Numbered from the stretch's first letter, positions 1 through 9,457 are shown. The stretch: 64,000 nt of DNA from Oscillospiraceae bacterium (GCA_017482385.1 JAFUNI010000012.1:1-64000), one strand, 5' to 3'. Translations and numbers: made by a program. Notes: generated from the sequence alone by a model not told the origin.

Positions 1-119
1 CAGCTGTTATCATAGTTGATGGTTGCGTCGGGGACTTCTGCCGCATGCACGGCCGGGATGCAGGAGAGCAGCATAGCCAGCGCCATGCAAAGGGTCAAAA
101 TGTTCTTGAACTTTTTCAT
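1..119 (-). CDS. N-terminus of a secreted protein (partial), possibly a SpaA-type pilin subunit
   Basis: Only the first 39 codons are present; the gene runs off the left edge. They encode a classical signal peptide (MKKFKN, a hydrophobic core, then an AVHA-AE cleavage site) followed by VPDATINYDNS. The ribosome site AAAGGAAC lies about eight bases upstream. The mature start resembles that of isopeptide-forming SpaA-type pilins, which often begin this way before a 'SLTIYKYD' motif. The neighbour is a sortase-anchored Cna-B protein, which fits a pilus or adhesin locus. The pilin assignment is inference. Confidence 0.5.
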   Translation of the reverse strand, partial: MKKFKNILTLCMALAMLLSCIPAVHAAEVPDATINYDNS

Positions 120-186
120 TTCAAAGGTTCCTTTCATAATTGAAGATTTTGATGGTTGATATTCGGATGATTGGGGAACAAAAAAT

Positions 187-206
187 GACCAGGGGGATCC
201 CTGGCC
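187..206 (-). terminator. intrinsic terminator downstream of the Cna-B adhesin
   Basis: On the minus strand a GGCCAGGG/CCCTGGTC stem with a short loop is followed by ATTTTTTG. It lies just beyond the adhesin stop codon and before the next secreted-protein gene. Confidence 0.6.
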
Positions 207-230
207 AAAAATGGCAGACGCTTCATGGTG

Positions 231-3200
231 TTATTTCTCCTTCCGCTTGGGTTGGGGCATTAACTGGATGACTGCCAGTGTGCTGACGCACAGGAGGGCA
301 AGTACGATCCAGGGCTGCACGATCAGGGTGTTACCACCGGTTTCGGGCATGGTGAACACTTCTGCATTCACGACCTTGAGGGAAACGACCAGTTCATTTT
401 CCACATTCAGGCCACCTTCGTATGCAGAGGACTGCAGCAGCTGATAACCGTTCTTGGCTTTGGTTTCAGTCAGACGGTACTGCAGCGTGGGATACAGACC
501 TTCGAAGCTCACCAGACCGGTTTCATCGGTGACCAGTTTGCCGCCTTCTAAGAGCCCGGCCGTGGTACATCCGCCGATCTGGGGCACTGTGGAATCAGTA
601 TAGGAGACGCTCTGCCAATTGACGCCGTCTTCACTCCACTCAAGTGTGAATTCGGTGCTGTCCAGAGACTCACCCCGGGTATCGACCTTGTGGATACTGA
701 TCTTGCCGGGCCGCAGTGCATTGGTGAAGGGTACCTCAGTGGTTTGACCGGCCGTAACTGTGATTACCACAGACTGATCTGTAATGCACTCCCACAGGGA
801 ATTCTCTTCGATCAGTTCGGTGATCAGATACTGACCGGGTTCAAGATCGTACTCGATGGTACCATCGGCGCCGGTGGTCACAGTGGTCAGATACACCGCA
901 TCGGTCTCACCAACGATGCGGGAGATGGTAAACTGCCAGCCTTCTACAGTACCGGCTTCCGGATTGGCCAGAGTCTTAATGATCTTGGCCTTACCAACCC
1001 ACTCGTTGAGGAAAGTTACCTCTGCGGTTTCACCCGCCACCACGGTAACGGTCTTCTCGGGCTCCGGATCATTGTGCCAGTAGGGATACTCACCGTCAGT
1101 TTCCTTGACGGTGTAGACGCCGGGCTCCAGATCCACGATGATGATGCCAGTGGAATCGGTTACGTAGTCGCTGATCTTAGTACCGTCTGCAGCAAAGATA
1201 GAGAAATGCCATCCTTCCACACTACCATTATTGGTAGCGGTCTTGATGATCTTCGCCTTGCCGATCCATTCATTCAGGAATGTAACCTTCGCGGTCTGAC
1301 CAGCAACAACGGTCACCTTTTTCTCAGGATTCGGGTCGTTATGCCAGTAAGTGTACTTACCATCCGTTTCAGTAACGGTGTAAGTACCAGGCTCGAGATC
1401 CAGCGTGATGATACCGGTAGAATCAGTTACATAGTCGCCAACCTTATTACCAGCGGAATCCTTCACCGTGAAGTGCCAGCCCTCAACGGAACCACCATTG
1501 GTAGCGGTCTTTACGATCTGCGCCTGACCACGCCACTTGTTCTGGAATGTTACCTTTGCGGTTTGACCCGCAACGACGGTAACAGACTTGGTGGGAGTAG
1601 GATCGTTGACCCAGTACTTGTATTCTCCGTCAGTTTCAGTGACAGAGTAGGTGCCGGGCTCCAAATCCAGGGTAATGATGCCGGTGGAGTCAGTTACATA
1701 GTCGCCAACCTTATTACCAGCAGAATTCTTCACCGTAAAGTGCCAACCCTCGACGCTACCGCCGTTGGTAGCCGTCTTGATGATCTGAGCTTGGCCCCTA
1801 TACTGGTTTTGGAATGTGACCTTGGCAGTCTGGCCCGCGGTAACCGTAACGGTCTTGGTGGGATTGGGATCGTTTACCCAGTACTGATATGCGCCGTCAG
1901 TCTCGGTAACGGTATAGGTACCAGGTTCCAGATCCAAGGTGATCACACCGGAAGAATCAGTTACATAGTCACCGACTTTGTTTTCCGCAGAATCCTTTAC
2001 GGTGAAGTGCCATCCAGCAACGCTACCGCCATTGGTCGCAGTCTTAACAATCTGCGCCTGACCTCTGTATTGGTTGGTAAAGGTAACAGTGGCTGTTTCA
2101 TTGGCCTTGACCGTAACTGTCTTGGTGGGCGTGGGGTCATTTACCCAATACTTATAGGCCCCGTCAGTTTCAGTGACCGAGTAAGTGCCAGGTACCAGAT
2201 CCAGGGCAATTACGCCGGAAGAATCGGTTACATAGTCGCCGACCTTGTTTCCACCTGAGTCTTTAACCGTGAAGTGCCATTCTGCCTTACTGCCACCGTT
2301 TGTGGTGGCTTTGACGATTTTGGCGACACCGGTAATCAGCTTGTTCTCCGCGTCTATGGTGATCGTCATGTTCGGCGTGCTGTCCGTCAATTCCACCTCC
2401 CAAGAGGCTGTGCCACTGGCTTGATAGCCGGAAGGAAACACCGTTTCTTCAACGGTGTATTTGCCTAAAGGCAATGCTGCACTGATGGCATAACCGTTGC
2501 TGTCGGTGGGACCGATCACGAACTGTTCACCCGAAGTCTGATGGGTTGCAACAAAGGTTGCACCGGACAGAGCGTTACCGCTGGGATCCTTCTTGTTCAC
2601 TTCGATATATCCTTCAGACTGGATATCATTGAAGTCCAGGTGGTAGAAACCAACAGGATCGGACGCCTTGCTTCCAGTGGAAGTAGACATCCACTCGATC
2701 ACGGAGATTTCGGGGCCACGAGAGTTACCAACGTGGATCATGAAATGCTTTAAACCGTTGTTATAGCCACCACTGCTGTACATGTAGTACTCACCGGCAT
2801 AAATGGCCACGTGGGTTAAGGTACCGTCGGACTTGCCGAAGATAACCACATCACCAGGGACCAGGTTGTCGTAGGCAGTGTCTTCATCGGTATACTTGGT
2901 AACACCACTGCCAGACTCATTTGCAAGGGCATCCAGCGTTCGCTTCCACAGACCAACAGTCGTCAGATAATAGTAGCTGCCGGAGGCACCCATTTCCTTC
3001 GCCTTGTTGTAAACCACACTGGTATCGATGCCTTCGATATTGGGCAGATAGTTACACAAGTAGTAAGTGGCAAAGGAGGCACACACTAAACCATTAGATT
3101 CGAAATAGCTGATGTTAGGTGCTTTGCCGGTAGGCGTACTGGAATCGGCAACTGTCTCATCACCGTTGGGACAAGAGCCGCTCTCCCAGTAGCTTATGTC

Positions 3201-3593
3201 AGACAGAACATCCGGATCATTGGTCTTCAAACGACTGGCGATATACTCGTAGACATACAGCTGGCCTTTATCTTTCTGCCGCTGAACGTCATATCCCGTA
3301 TATTCCAGTGCCCGAAGGATGGTGTTGTCCCACATTTCGTCAGGAATAGAGCCTTGCGAGGCAAACAGTGCGATTCCACTTTCCAGCATCTCCTGCTCCT
3401 CTTCCGGAATGTATTCCGTCACCGGCAAGCCGTAGGGATACGGGTTATCCGGGTCCAGAGGATCATATCCTTCAATCGGCGCAGGAAGATCAGGGTCTTC
3501 GTATGCGGACGCTTGCGCAACACCCGGGAATAGGCTAAACATTAGGACCATTGCCAGGAGCAGCGTAAGGACACGCATCGCTTTGACTTTCAT
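231..3593 (-). CDS. large surface adhesin: NlpC/P60-like domain plus Cna-B/SpaA repeats and a sortase signal
   Basis: This 1120-residue protein should be exported and anchored to the cell wall. Residues 1-29 are a signal peptide. Residues about 85-320 look like an NlpC/P60- or CHAP-type papain fold, with a candidate catalytic Cys171 (GLVCASF) and His261 (LTHVAIYAG). Residues 328-415 are a SpaA/Cna-B domain. Five 89-residue Cna-B repeats follow (422-866), then a divergent sixth and a final SpaA domain. The C-terminus has a sortase motif MPETG (1082-1086), a hydrophobic stretch and a basic tail. The start is set by GGAAAGGAA ahead of the ATG. Repeat-built, isopeptide-type stalks are typical of adhesins. 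Its place at the end of a conjugative element suggests a role in mating-pair contact or host binding; this is inference. Confidence 0.85.
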   Translation of the reverse strand: MKVKAMRVLTLLLAMVLMFSLFPGVAQASAYEDPDLPAPIEGYDPLDPDNPYPYGLPVTEYIPEEEQEMLESGIALFASQGSIPDEMWDNTILRALEYTGYDVQRQKDKGQLYVYEYIASRLKTNDPDVLSDISYWESGSCPNGDETVADSSTPTGKAPNISYFESNGLVCASFATYYLCNYLPNIEGIDTSVVYNKAKEMGASGSYYYLTTVGLWKRTLDALANESGSGVTKYTDEDTAYDNLVPGDVVIFGKSDGTLTHVAIYAGEYYMYSSGGYNNGLKHFMIHVGNSRGPEISVIEWMSTSTGSKASDPVGFYHLDFNDIQSEGYIEVNKKDPSGNALSGATFVATHQTSGEQFVIGPTDSNGYAISAALPLGKYTVEETVFPSGYQASGTASWEVELTDSTPNMTITIDAENKLITGVAKIVKATTNGGSKAEWHFTVKDSGGNKVGDYVTDSSGVIALDLVPGTYSVTETDGAYKYWVNDPTPTKTVTVKANETATVTFTNQYRGQAQIVKTATNGGSVAGWHFTVKDSAENKVGDYVTDSSGVITLDLEPGTYTVTETDGAYQYWVNDPNPTKTVTVTAGQTAKVTFQNQYRGQAQIIKTATNGGSVEGWHFTVKNSAGNKVGDYVTDSTGIITLDLEPGTYSVTETDGEYKYWVNDPTPTKSVTVVAGQTAKVTFQNKWRGQAQIVKTATNGGSVEGWHFTVKDSAGNKVGDYVTDSTGIITLDLEPGTYTVTETDGKYTYWHNDPNPEKKVTVVAGQTAKVTFLNEWIGKAKIIKTATNNGSVEGWHFSIFAADGTKISDYVTDSTGIIIVDLEPGVYTVKETDGEYPYWHNDPEPEKTVTVVAGETAEVTFLNEWVGKAKIIKTLANPEAGTVEGWQFTISRIVGETDAVYLTTVTTGADGTIEYDLEPGQYLITELIEENSLWECITDQSVVITVTAGQTTEVPFTNALRPGKISIHKVDTRGESLDSTEFTLEWSEDGVNWQSVSYTDSTVPQIGGCTTAGLLEGGKLVTDETGLVSFEGLYPTLQYRLTETKAKNGYQLLQSSAYEGGLNVENELVVSLKVVNAEVFTMPETGGNTLIVQPWIVLALLCVSTLAVIQLMPQPKRKEK
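996..2330 (-). repeat. five in-frame 267-bp tandem repeats encoding Cna-B domains
   Basis: Five consecutive 89-codon units begin with GVAKIVK, GQAQIVK or GKAKIIK and end in QYR or EW. Landmarks such as the WHFTVK coding segment recur every 267 bp (near 1207, 1474, 1741, 2008, 2275). Protein identity between units is very high. The DNA differs at many synonymous positions, so the array is not a very recent amplification. Confidence 0.9.
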
Positions 3594-3621
3594 TGAAAAT
3601 CATTCCTTTCCTCGAAATAGT

Positions 3622-3658
3622 AAACAGGCTTCCGTCCATTTAGGTCAGAAGCCTGTTT
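3622..3658 (-). terminator. hairpin between the CAP lipoprotein and the adhesin gene
   Basis: Perfect 11-bp arms AAACAGGCTTC / GAAGCCTGTTT enclose a 15-nt loop. On the minus strand it follows the CAP stop and precedes the adhesin ribosome site. The T-run is weak, so it may act as a partial terminator or an RNA-processing site. Confidence 0.5.
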
Positions 3659-3681
3659 CTTACATATTCAGTTGTAAGGGA

Positions 3682-4629
3682 TTAACCGTAGTTGGTTCTT
3701 CCCACCATAATGCAGCCATACCACCCGTAGGCTGTCCCTGCGCGGTATTCCACGCCAATACCGATATAGCTGAACTTGCTTGAGCCGACATAGCTCCAGT
3801 GGCTGGAGCTGTTACGGCAGAGGTCAGCGATGTACTTGCCCATCTCCTCTGCGGTCTTGCCTTCAAATCCTGCACAAATCGCCTCGGATGCCTCGGCATC
3901 ATAATAGCTCTTACTGGCGTCTAAGCCGGCAAGCGTTGCATCCACCCATTTACCATACTCATAATACGCAAGTGCTTCACGCTTATCTGCAGTATCATGG
4001 GAATAATTATAGGTCAGCTGGTCAGCTCGATACTCTGCAACCAGTGTCATGCCGGGCAAGATCGTGCACGCGGGCACACCTGCTGCCACGCGATACTGAT
4101 TTATGTATTGTGCAGCGTACTGAGCAACCTGCCTCTTGAACTCGTAAGAATCCTTATCAATCTGCGGTTCAGTTTCCTCTGGTTCTGTTGTAGGTGGCTC
4201 AGTTTCTTCAGGTGTCGTTTCCGGGGGCTGTGTAGGAGCTGTTTCCGAAGGTGTGGTGGGTTTCGGTTTTGTTTCCTCAGGCGGAGTTGTCGGAGTTGTT
4301 GGTTTTTCTGTTGCCTGCGGAGAAGTAGGCTTGGGTTCGGTGGGGGTGGTGCCTTCGTTCGGCCCGGCCGGCTCGATCCCTTCAGTGCTTTCTGTGCTGT
4401 TTTCAGATGGGTCTGGCACAGTTGGACTTGTCGACGTCGTAGCGCTGGGATCCGGGCCCGCATTCTCACCTTCCAGGGGATCGGTGGGATCAGTCTGGGA
4501 GGACTGGCTTTCAGAGGGTGCACTCTGATGGAGATCAGGGCCACTCGAGGCAGCCGGATCTGAGTCTGGGACAGTACAGCCAACCAGCACCAGACTCAGT
4601 GCGAGAATAATAGCGATAAGTTTTTTCAT
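3682..4629 (-). CDS. CAP (SCP/PR1-like) domain lipoprotein with a Pro/Thr-rich stalk
   Basis: The 315-residue product starts MKKLIAI, with a GGGAAGAG ribosome site. It has a lipobox LVGC with the lipidated cysteine at 18. Residues 22-158 form a low-complexity Thr/Pro/Glu stalk. Residues 160-315 are a CAP/SCP domain, with the SHDTAD region and the SSSHWSYVGSSKFSYIGIG segment typical of bacterial CAP proteins. Such proteins are extracytoplasmic and mostly of unknown biochemical activity. The gene lies between the adhesin and the transfer operon, so it is probably surface cargo of the conjugative element. A longer upstream ATG exists but would place cytoplasmic residues before the signal peptide. 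Confidence 0.8.
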   Translation of the reverse strand: MKKLIAIILALSLVLVGCTVPDSDPAASSGPDLHQSAPSESQSSQTDPTDPLEGENAGPDPSATTSTSPTVPDPSENSTESTEGIEPAGPNEGTTPTEPKPTSPQATEKPTTPTTPPEETKPKPTTPSETAPTQPPETTPEETEPPTTEPEETEPQIDKDSYEFKRQVAQYAAQYINQYRVAAGVPACTILPGMTLVAEYRADQLTYNYSHDTADKREALAYYEYGKWVDATLAGLDASKSYYDAEASEAICAGFEGKTAEEMGKYIADLCRNSSSHWSYVGSSKFSYIGIGVEYRAGTAYGWYGCIMVGRTNYG

Positions 4630-4693
4630 GATATCTCTTCCCTTCATAATAGATTTCATTACTATTACACGAATGAGTATCACAAAGTGCAAC

Positions 4694-5104
4694 TCAGCTC
4701 GCTAATTTTCGGTACCCTCGAGATGCCTCGATGACACATCGGTCCAGAATCTCCAGGAAGCGGGGTTGGGTAATTTCGGTATCCAGCCAGTGGGTGGCAC
4801 GGTATTGATAAAGGCCAGTGTACACATTTACGCAGTGGCTACCCAACACGCTGGTGAGATTCAATAAATTTGTTTTTGAGGAGAATGCCCTTTTGTGGTC
4901 ATCAAGGGGTTTTTCTAAACAGAAGACCATCAGCGGGTGAAGTTCTGAAAAGAGGATTTTCAAATCAAATTCCTCATAAACAGCCTTAATTGAGGTCTCA
5001 TCTTGAGACTTTATCTCTAAGCTGCCACAAATCATCTTGCGAGTGTTTCGCAAACGGTTTTTCCTGCGCAGGATCTCCTCACTGCTCAGTTCACATTGCT
5101 CCAT
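4694..5104 (-). CDS. hypothetical protein of the conjugative element
   Basis: I do not recognise this 136-residue protein. It is soluble, has a basic N-terminal segment (RRKNRLRNTRK) and no signal peptide or membrane span. It is preceded by GAAGGAATCTC at a good ribosome-site distance. It lies 22 bp downstream of the S1-domain gene and before the CAP lipoprotein, in the same direction as the transfer genes, so co-transcription is likely. The mixed alpha/beta composition could suit a small chaperone-like fold, but no motif supports a function. Confidence 0.55.
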   Translation of the reverse strand: MEQCELSSEEILRRKNRLRNTRKMICGSLEIKSQDETSIKAVYEEFDLKILFSELHPLMVFCLEKPLDDHKRAFSSKTNLLNLTSVLGSHCVNVYTGLYQYRATHWLDTEITQPRFLEILDRCVIEASRGYRKLAS

Positions 5105-5126
5105 TGAGATTCCTTCTTTCTGGGGA

Positions 5127-6296
5127 TTATTTGGGTATGGTTACATAGGTGATCTTGCCCCAGACCGATTTTGTTTCCATGCTCACACCATCGATGGTGA
5201 CGATCACGCGTGCATCAATGGGAGGTCTTGCACGAAGCGGGAATTTGCAGCGGCATTCTGCTCCCATATCCAGCTGGACAAAGATACCGGATTTATCGAT
5301 CATGGTAACTGTGCCGGCATAGTTGCCGCCTACATCGATCTTCTCCAGTGCTTTCTCTGTGGGATTGGTCGCAACCTGCTTCACGGACGCTGCAACAAAG
5401 ATGTCCTTTGGATCACTGCGGTCGAGCTTTGTGATCTTGACTAGGATTCGGTCGCCGGGTTCAAAGTAACCCATCGCATCCGGAATTCTGGTATGACTCA
5501 GCTCACGCAGGGGGATGTAAACATCAATGCCAAACAGCTCCACAAAGATGCCATCCGGAATGACCGAAGTCACGCGGGCCTCACAAACCAGTCCCTCGTA
5601 GACACGGAATGTGCCCTCCCGGGTCAGGTTCAGGTAGTAATGACGCCGTTTGGTTGCCATTGCTTCCTTTCGGTTGCCTACTGCCAGACCGGTATTCTGA
5701 TCAATGCCCTTGATGACATAGTCGATTTCCGATCCAAGCCGCTTTTGCAGCATGTACAGGTACATTTCGTTGGGCGTTCTGTCCCGAAGATCTCTGGGGA
5801 GATCCACGACCATGGAGGCCATAAGGATCACCTTGTAATCTCCGTGATAGATTACTGCCCGGGGCATACCGCCATCGGAGTGCTTCTCAACACCTTGGAT
5901 CCGGTCAGTAAGATAGCGGCCGGTCTTCAGGGACTCGATCAGGTCCAGGAACTTATCCCGGGCCTTTTCCAGTTCGGTCTGGACACCAAGCTCATCATCA
6001 ATGGCCAAGATCTCCGTGTTAGGCATGGGGACCTCCATCTTGATCCGGGTACGGGGAACAGGTTCTTCAGTTGCTTCCGCTTCCGGAGCTGCTTTGCCAG
6101 CAGACGGCAGAACATCTCGGGCGGATACGCGCTTCCGGGGCTGCACCTTCATAACAGGATCAGTCTGGGAGTCTGGGGTGTTATCTGCAGAAGGTTCTGC
6201 AGATGCGGGGGTAACCTGGGTCTGATCCAGGTCGGTTTGGGGTTCTGGTGCTTTCAGCACGCCATCAGACGGCGGGCCTTTGCCACGCGGGGCCAT
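5127..6296 (-). CDS. S1-domain RNA-binding-type protein of the transfer operon
   Basis: This 389-residue protein starts after AAGGAGG. Residues 1-95 are low-complexity and Pro/Asp/Ala rich. Residues about 100-235 form an unassigned domain (DLIESLKTGRYLTDRIQGVE). Residues about 238-310 are an S1/OB fold (ARVTSVIPDGIFVELFGID...). A second OB-like unit follows at 325-389 (GNYAGTVTMIDKSGIFVQLD). S1 domains bind RNA or single-stranded DNA. The gene sits 16 bp after the VirD4 coupling protein. A role in handling nucleic acid near the coupling protein, or in regulating transfer mRNAs, is inference. Confidence 0.7.
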   Translation of the reverse strand: MAPRGKGPPSDGVLKAPEPQTDLDQTQVTPASAEPSADNTPDSQTDPVMKVQPRKRVSARDVLPSAGKAAPEAEATEEPVPRTRIKMEVPMPNTEILAIDDELGVQTELEKARDKFLDLIESLKTGRYLTDRIQGVEKHSDGGMPRAVIYHGDYKVILMASMVVDLPRDLRDRTPNEMYLYMLQKRLGSEIDYVIKGIDQNTGLAVGNRKEAMATKRRHYYLNLTREGTFRVYEGLVCEARVTSVIPDGIFVELFGIDVYIPLRELSHTRIPDAMGYFEPGDRILVKITKLDRSDPKDIFVAASVKQVATNPTEKALEKIDVGGNYAGTVTMIDKSGIFVQLDMGAECRCKFPLRARPPIDARVIVTIDGVSMETKSVWGKITYVTIPK

Positions 6297-6312
6297 TTCA
6301 CATTCCTCCTTG

Positions 6313-8175
6313 TTAGTTGGTATTCTGAACGACTTGCGTCGGACTCAGTTTTTCACGCTTTTTCTTTTTGGGTGCCTCAGGTTCAGGTGGTGCAGTAAAT
6401 CCAGTCTGGGGCACAGCATATTGTCGACTGGGATTATAGGACTGAATCGTCGTGGGCACCAGTTCCTTGGACATAGGATGCCGGGTGTAGTCAAACTTTT
6501 TAAGCTTCAGCATGTTCTGACCACGGATAATGACCAGCATCTCATCGTGAGGAAGCCGAAGCACCTCATCCGATGTCAGAAGCTTGCGTCTGCCTTGACC
6601 TTGGGTTTCACGGTACTGGGGGATAACCTGCGCCAGCGCTACGGTCTTCTTCACAGTCATCGTGGAATCGACCTGGATACTCATTTCACCGCTGCGGTCC
6701 GAGATGTAGTCTGCAGTAACATCATCGGTACAGCCCAGCATCAGCTGAATGTCACAGTTTCCCACGATTTCAGCCCAGAGGTTATTGGGATACCGGTTTT
6801 GAAGCTGACCCAAGCTCTGCACAGCGAGCATCACGCGGATATCTCGAGAGCGGATAACACTGAGGGATCTGCAGAAATCAGATCCGTCTGGGGCACCACC
6901 GATACGGCCGATGTTATTGAACTCATCCAGGATCATATTGACCGGAACAGGACATTTGCCACCGGGGGAATTATCTGCAAAGCGAGTCAGCTTGATAAAC
7001 AAGAAAGAAAAGAACAGCGAGGATATAAATGCCATCGATGTCTCCTGATCGCTGAGAATGATGTAATAGGCGCATTTGTGTCTGCCTGGTGCGGTGAGGT
7101 CGATATCGGAGCAAGAAACCAATTGCTTGACTGCCTGGTCTTGAAGCACCTGCAAGCGGGTGCCCAGTCCCAGAATAATGCCTTGCCTGACCGTATCACT
7201 GGATTGGGCAAACAAGCTGAAGGATGCTTTCGACGGGTGTTTTCTTGTATCCTTAAGCACACTCTCTATGAAATGCGTCAACAGTGGGTTGGTCAGAATC
7301 TCATATACAGTTGCCAGGTTCTTTTCACTTGCCGGAATATCCGGATTTGTTTGGACATAAAGAACCAAGCCCTTCAACAAATTGGCTTCGCCGTTATCCC
7401 AGAAGTGATCGCCCTTACCGGAGCTGGTGTTGCCAATGATGACATTGGTCAGCATCTGCGCCATCAGGGTGTCTTCTCCCAGATCGGACATACAGTTCCA
7501 GGAGTCACTGTGCAGCGGATCTACCAGGTTCAGGACTTTCACCTCATACCCATTTTTGCGAAACAGCTCAGAGGTCTCATTGTACATCTCAGACTTGGGG
7601 TCCGAAATGAGTATGGACTCACCCCGGCGAATCGCTGAGAATAATGCATTGCGCACGATCGCGCGGGATTTCATGGTGCCGGATGCTCCGAAAACTGCTG
7701 TATGTCGATTGAGTCTGGTGTCTTCAGGCAAGCAGATGAGCTGCCCCTTCCGTTCGCCAAGGATCATACCCGTGGCTTTTTCGGGAGTGCTCACCTCCAA
7801 GACTGATTTCATTTCCTCCTCGGTCATCCAATCGGCCGTTCCATAAGTTCCGTGCTTGTTCTTGGTAAATCCTCGCTCATCGTAGGATGTGCCGGAGAAC
7901 TTATCGTGGACCTTGATGTAAATGAAGATTGCTGCGCCGACACCGACGATAAGAAGCAGTGCTTTGAGACCGTTTCCGGTGAAGGCACTGGCAAAGCAGG
8001 TCAGCGGATTCCAGTCTGGGGATTTCATTTGAACCTGTCCCATCATTCCGCCTGAGGACAGCCAAACATTGTAGTTGGTAAATATCTGGCCCAAAAGGCC
8101 ACCTAAATAAAGCAGAGCGGCACAGCCCAGTATGGCAGCAACTACGATTGCCACCCTGCGGGATTTCTCATTCAT
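6313..8175 (-). CDS. VirD4/TraG-type coupling ATPase of the type IV secretion system
   Basis: A 620-residue hexameric DNA-pump-type ATPase that should link the relaxosome to the secretion channel. Two N-terminal membrane spans (about 4-24 and 66-86) precede the ATPase domain. The Walker A motif is GASGTMKS (163-170) and Walker B is ILDEFNNIG (415-423). LISDPKSEMY and the GNCDIQLMLGCTD segment are typical of TraG/VirD4. The start at 8175 is preferred because GAAGGAT precedes it, and it overlaps the end of the upstream gene by 8 bp, implying coupled translation. It belongs to the transfer operon. Confidence 0.93.
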   Translation of the reverse strand: MNEKSRRVAIVVAAILGCAALLYLGGLLGQIFTNYNVWLSSGGMMGQVQMKSPDWNPLTCFASAFTGNGLKALLLIVGVGAAIFIYIKVHDKFSGTSYDERGFTKNKHGTYGTADWMTEEEMKSVLEVSTPEKATGMILGERKGQLICLPEDTRLNRHTAVFGASGTMKSRAIVRNALFSAIRRGESILISDPKSEMYNETSELFRKNGYEVKVLNLVDPLHSDSWNCMSDLGEDTLMAQMLTNVIIGNTSSGKGDHFWDNGEANLLKGLVLYVQTNPDIPASEKNLATVYEILTNPLLTHFIESVLKDTRKHPSKASFSLFAQSSDTVRQGIILGLGTRLQVLQDQAVKQLVSCSDIDLTAPGRHKCAYYIILSDQETSMAFISSLFFSFLFIKLTRFADNSPGGKCPVPVNMILDEFNNIGRIGGAPDGSDFCRSLSVIRSRDIRVMLAVQSLGQLQNRYPNNLWAEIVGNCDIQLMLGCTDDVTADYISDRSGEMSIQVDSTMTVKKTVALAQVIPQYRETQGQGRRKLLTSDEVLRLPHDEMLVIIRGQNMLKLKKFDYTRHPMSKELVPTTIQSYNPSRQYAVPQTGFTAPPEPEAPKKKKREKLSPTQVVQNTN

Positions 8176-9316
8176 TGGAACCACATCCTTCATAAATAGC
8201 GTTTTCTACGGTTTCCATCGTCACCGTCTGGAGGGAAACCTTGTCTCTTAGGTAGCTTCGCAGAAACGGCACCTGCTCAGGAAAGCAAATGATGGAAGCC
8301 TTGTACTTCTGAACCCGAACGGTATCCCAAAATGCCTTCAAGCGGAAGATATCACCGTCCAGGAAACACAGCACGTATGCTCCATCTCGAGTTGCGTCAT
8401 AGCAAAAGGTTGCTCCCACTCCAGCTCGTTCATCCTCATCAAACAGCAAATCCAGCAGTGTTTCATTCCAGTCTGGGAGAGTCAGTAATTTGATAAGACG
8501 GATACCGAAGGAATCCAACGGAACAAAATGCAGATGATCATAGATCTCGTCAAACCGATCCTCAACACGATTGACCTTTCCAAGGAATGCCAGCGTCGGC
8601 TGCGCGAGACTGTAGTCACCCGCCAGCATAATTGCTGAACTCATTTCTTTCTGACCGGTATTGGTTCGTGCGGCAGATCGCAGGTGGATCAAAACCTTGC
8701 CCTCACCACGCCCGTTCCACTCCATCCTGGAATTACGGCTGTTGTAGATGGCATAGCAACCACCGGAAGAAAACAGCATTCCGGTGATCCGGGAAAACGC
8801 AACCTTATTGATTCCGTCTTCCTCGATATGCTTGAGTTCGTGGCTCGTATAGAATACAGGTTGGTCAGGAGGTGTTGCATCAAAACGAGTCGGCTGCAAT
8901 GGAGGCAACTGAAAGGGTGATGTCTCTATCCCGGCCAACCGGAAAAGGGCCGCCGTTTCTGCCAGACGGTGTGCTCGATCGATCCGTTCTGCTGAACTGG
9001 ATATTTTGGCTTTCCCATAAACGCGGACATAATAGGCAGCGGCATCTGGATTGATCATCCGGAGCACTTCAAGTCCCTTTTGACCCAATCGGATGGTCTT
9101 TTGCTTTTTGCTGCCGGATATGTTCAGCAGCCGTCCAGTGATCTTTTGGGGATGGTCAGGTACGCGATAGGTTTGATCCTGAGCCATCTTGGTTATCGTT
9201 TTGCGATAGGTTTCGTAATTGCCCAAAAGAGCAATAGATGCATAGGGAAATTCGGCAACATAGGAAAGAAAAGTGAGCATTTCGTATGCGATTGAGCCTT
9301 GTCGGATGTGTATCAT
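8168..9316 (-). CDS. winged-helix-like protein of the conjugative element, function unknown
   Basis: 382 residues, no membrane span. The N-terminal 90 residues (YEMLTFLSYVAEFPYASIALLG...) look like a winged helix-turn-helix, similar to replication-relaxation-type proteins of mobile elements. The rest is an alpha/beta domain with no motif I can name. The ATG follows GGGGGCG. It overlaps the VirD4 start by 8 bp. Position directly before the coupling protein suggests a DNA-processing or relaxosome accessory role. This is inference; a simple transcription factor is the alternative. Confidence 0.6.
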   Translation of the reverse strand: MIHIRQGSIAYEMLTFLSYVAEFPYASIALLGNYETYRKTITKMAQDQTYRVPDHPQKITGRLLNISGSKKQKTIRLGQKGLEVLRMINPDAAAYYVRVYGKAKISSSAERIDRAHRLAETAALFRLAGIETSPFQLPPLQPTRFDATPPDQPVFYTSHELKHIEEDGINKVAFSRITGMLFSSGGCYAIYNSRNSRMEWNGRGEGKVLIHLRSAARTNTGQKEMSSAIMLAGDYSLAQPTLAFLGKVNRVEDRFDEIYDHLHFVPLDSFGIRLIKLLTLPDWNETLLDLLFDEDERAGVGATFCYDATRDGAYVLCFLDGDIFRLKAFWDTVRVQKYKASIICFPEQVPFLRSYLRDKVSLQTVTMETVENAIYEGCGSNE

Positions 9317-9457
9317 CTCAACGCCCCCAGAATTGGAGAGTTTACCTCTATGTGCCTGCTCTGTCCACCGAAAGTGGCACGGTTTTGAAACCGGATTTTC
9401 TTAGAGCCACAAGGGTTTTTCCCACTTTGAAAGTGTGCGGAATACCTCCGCGTTATT

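Noticed and set aside
690-2258. Long plus-strand reading frame opposite the Cna-B repeats
   Set aside because: It mirrors the repeat-coding strand, has no ribosome site and no recognisable domain. The minus-strand frame has a signal peptide, repeats and a sortase motif.
996-2330. CRISPR or satellite array
   Set aside because: The 267-bp period is a multiple of three, in frame, and encodes Cna-B domains. Units are not separated by unique spacers.
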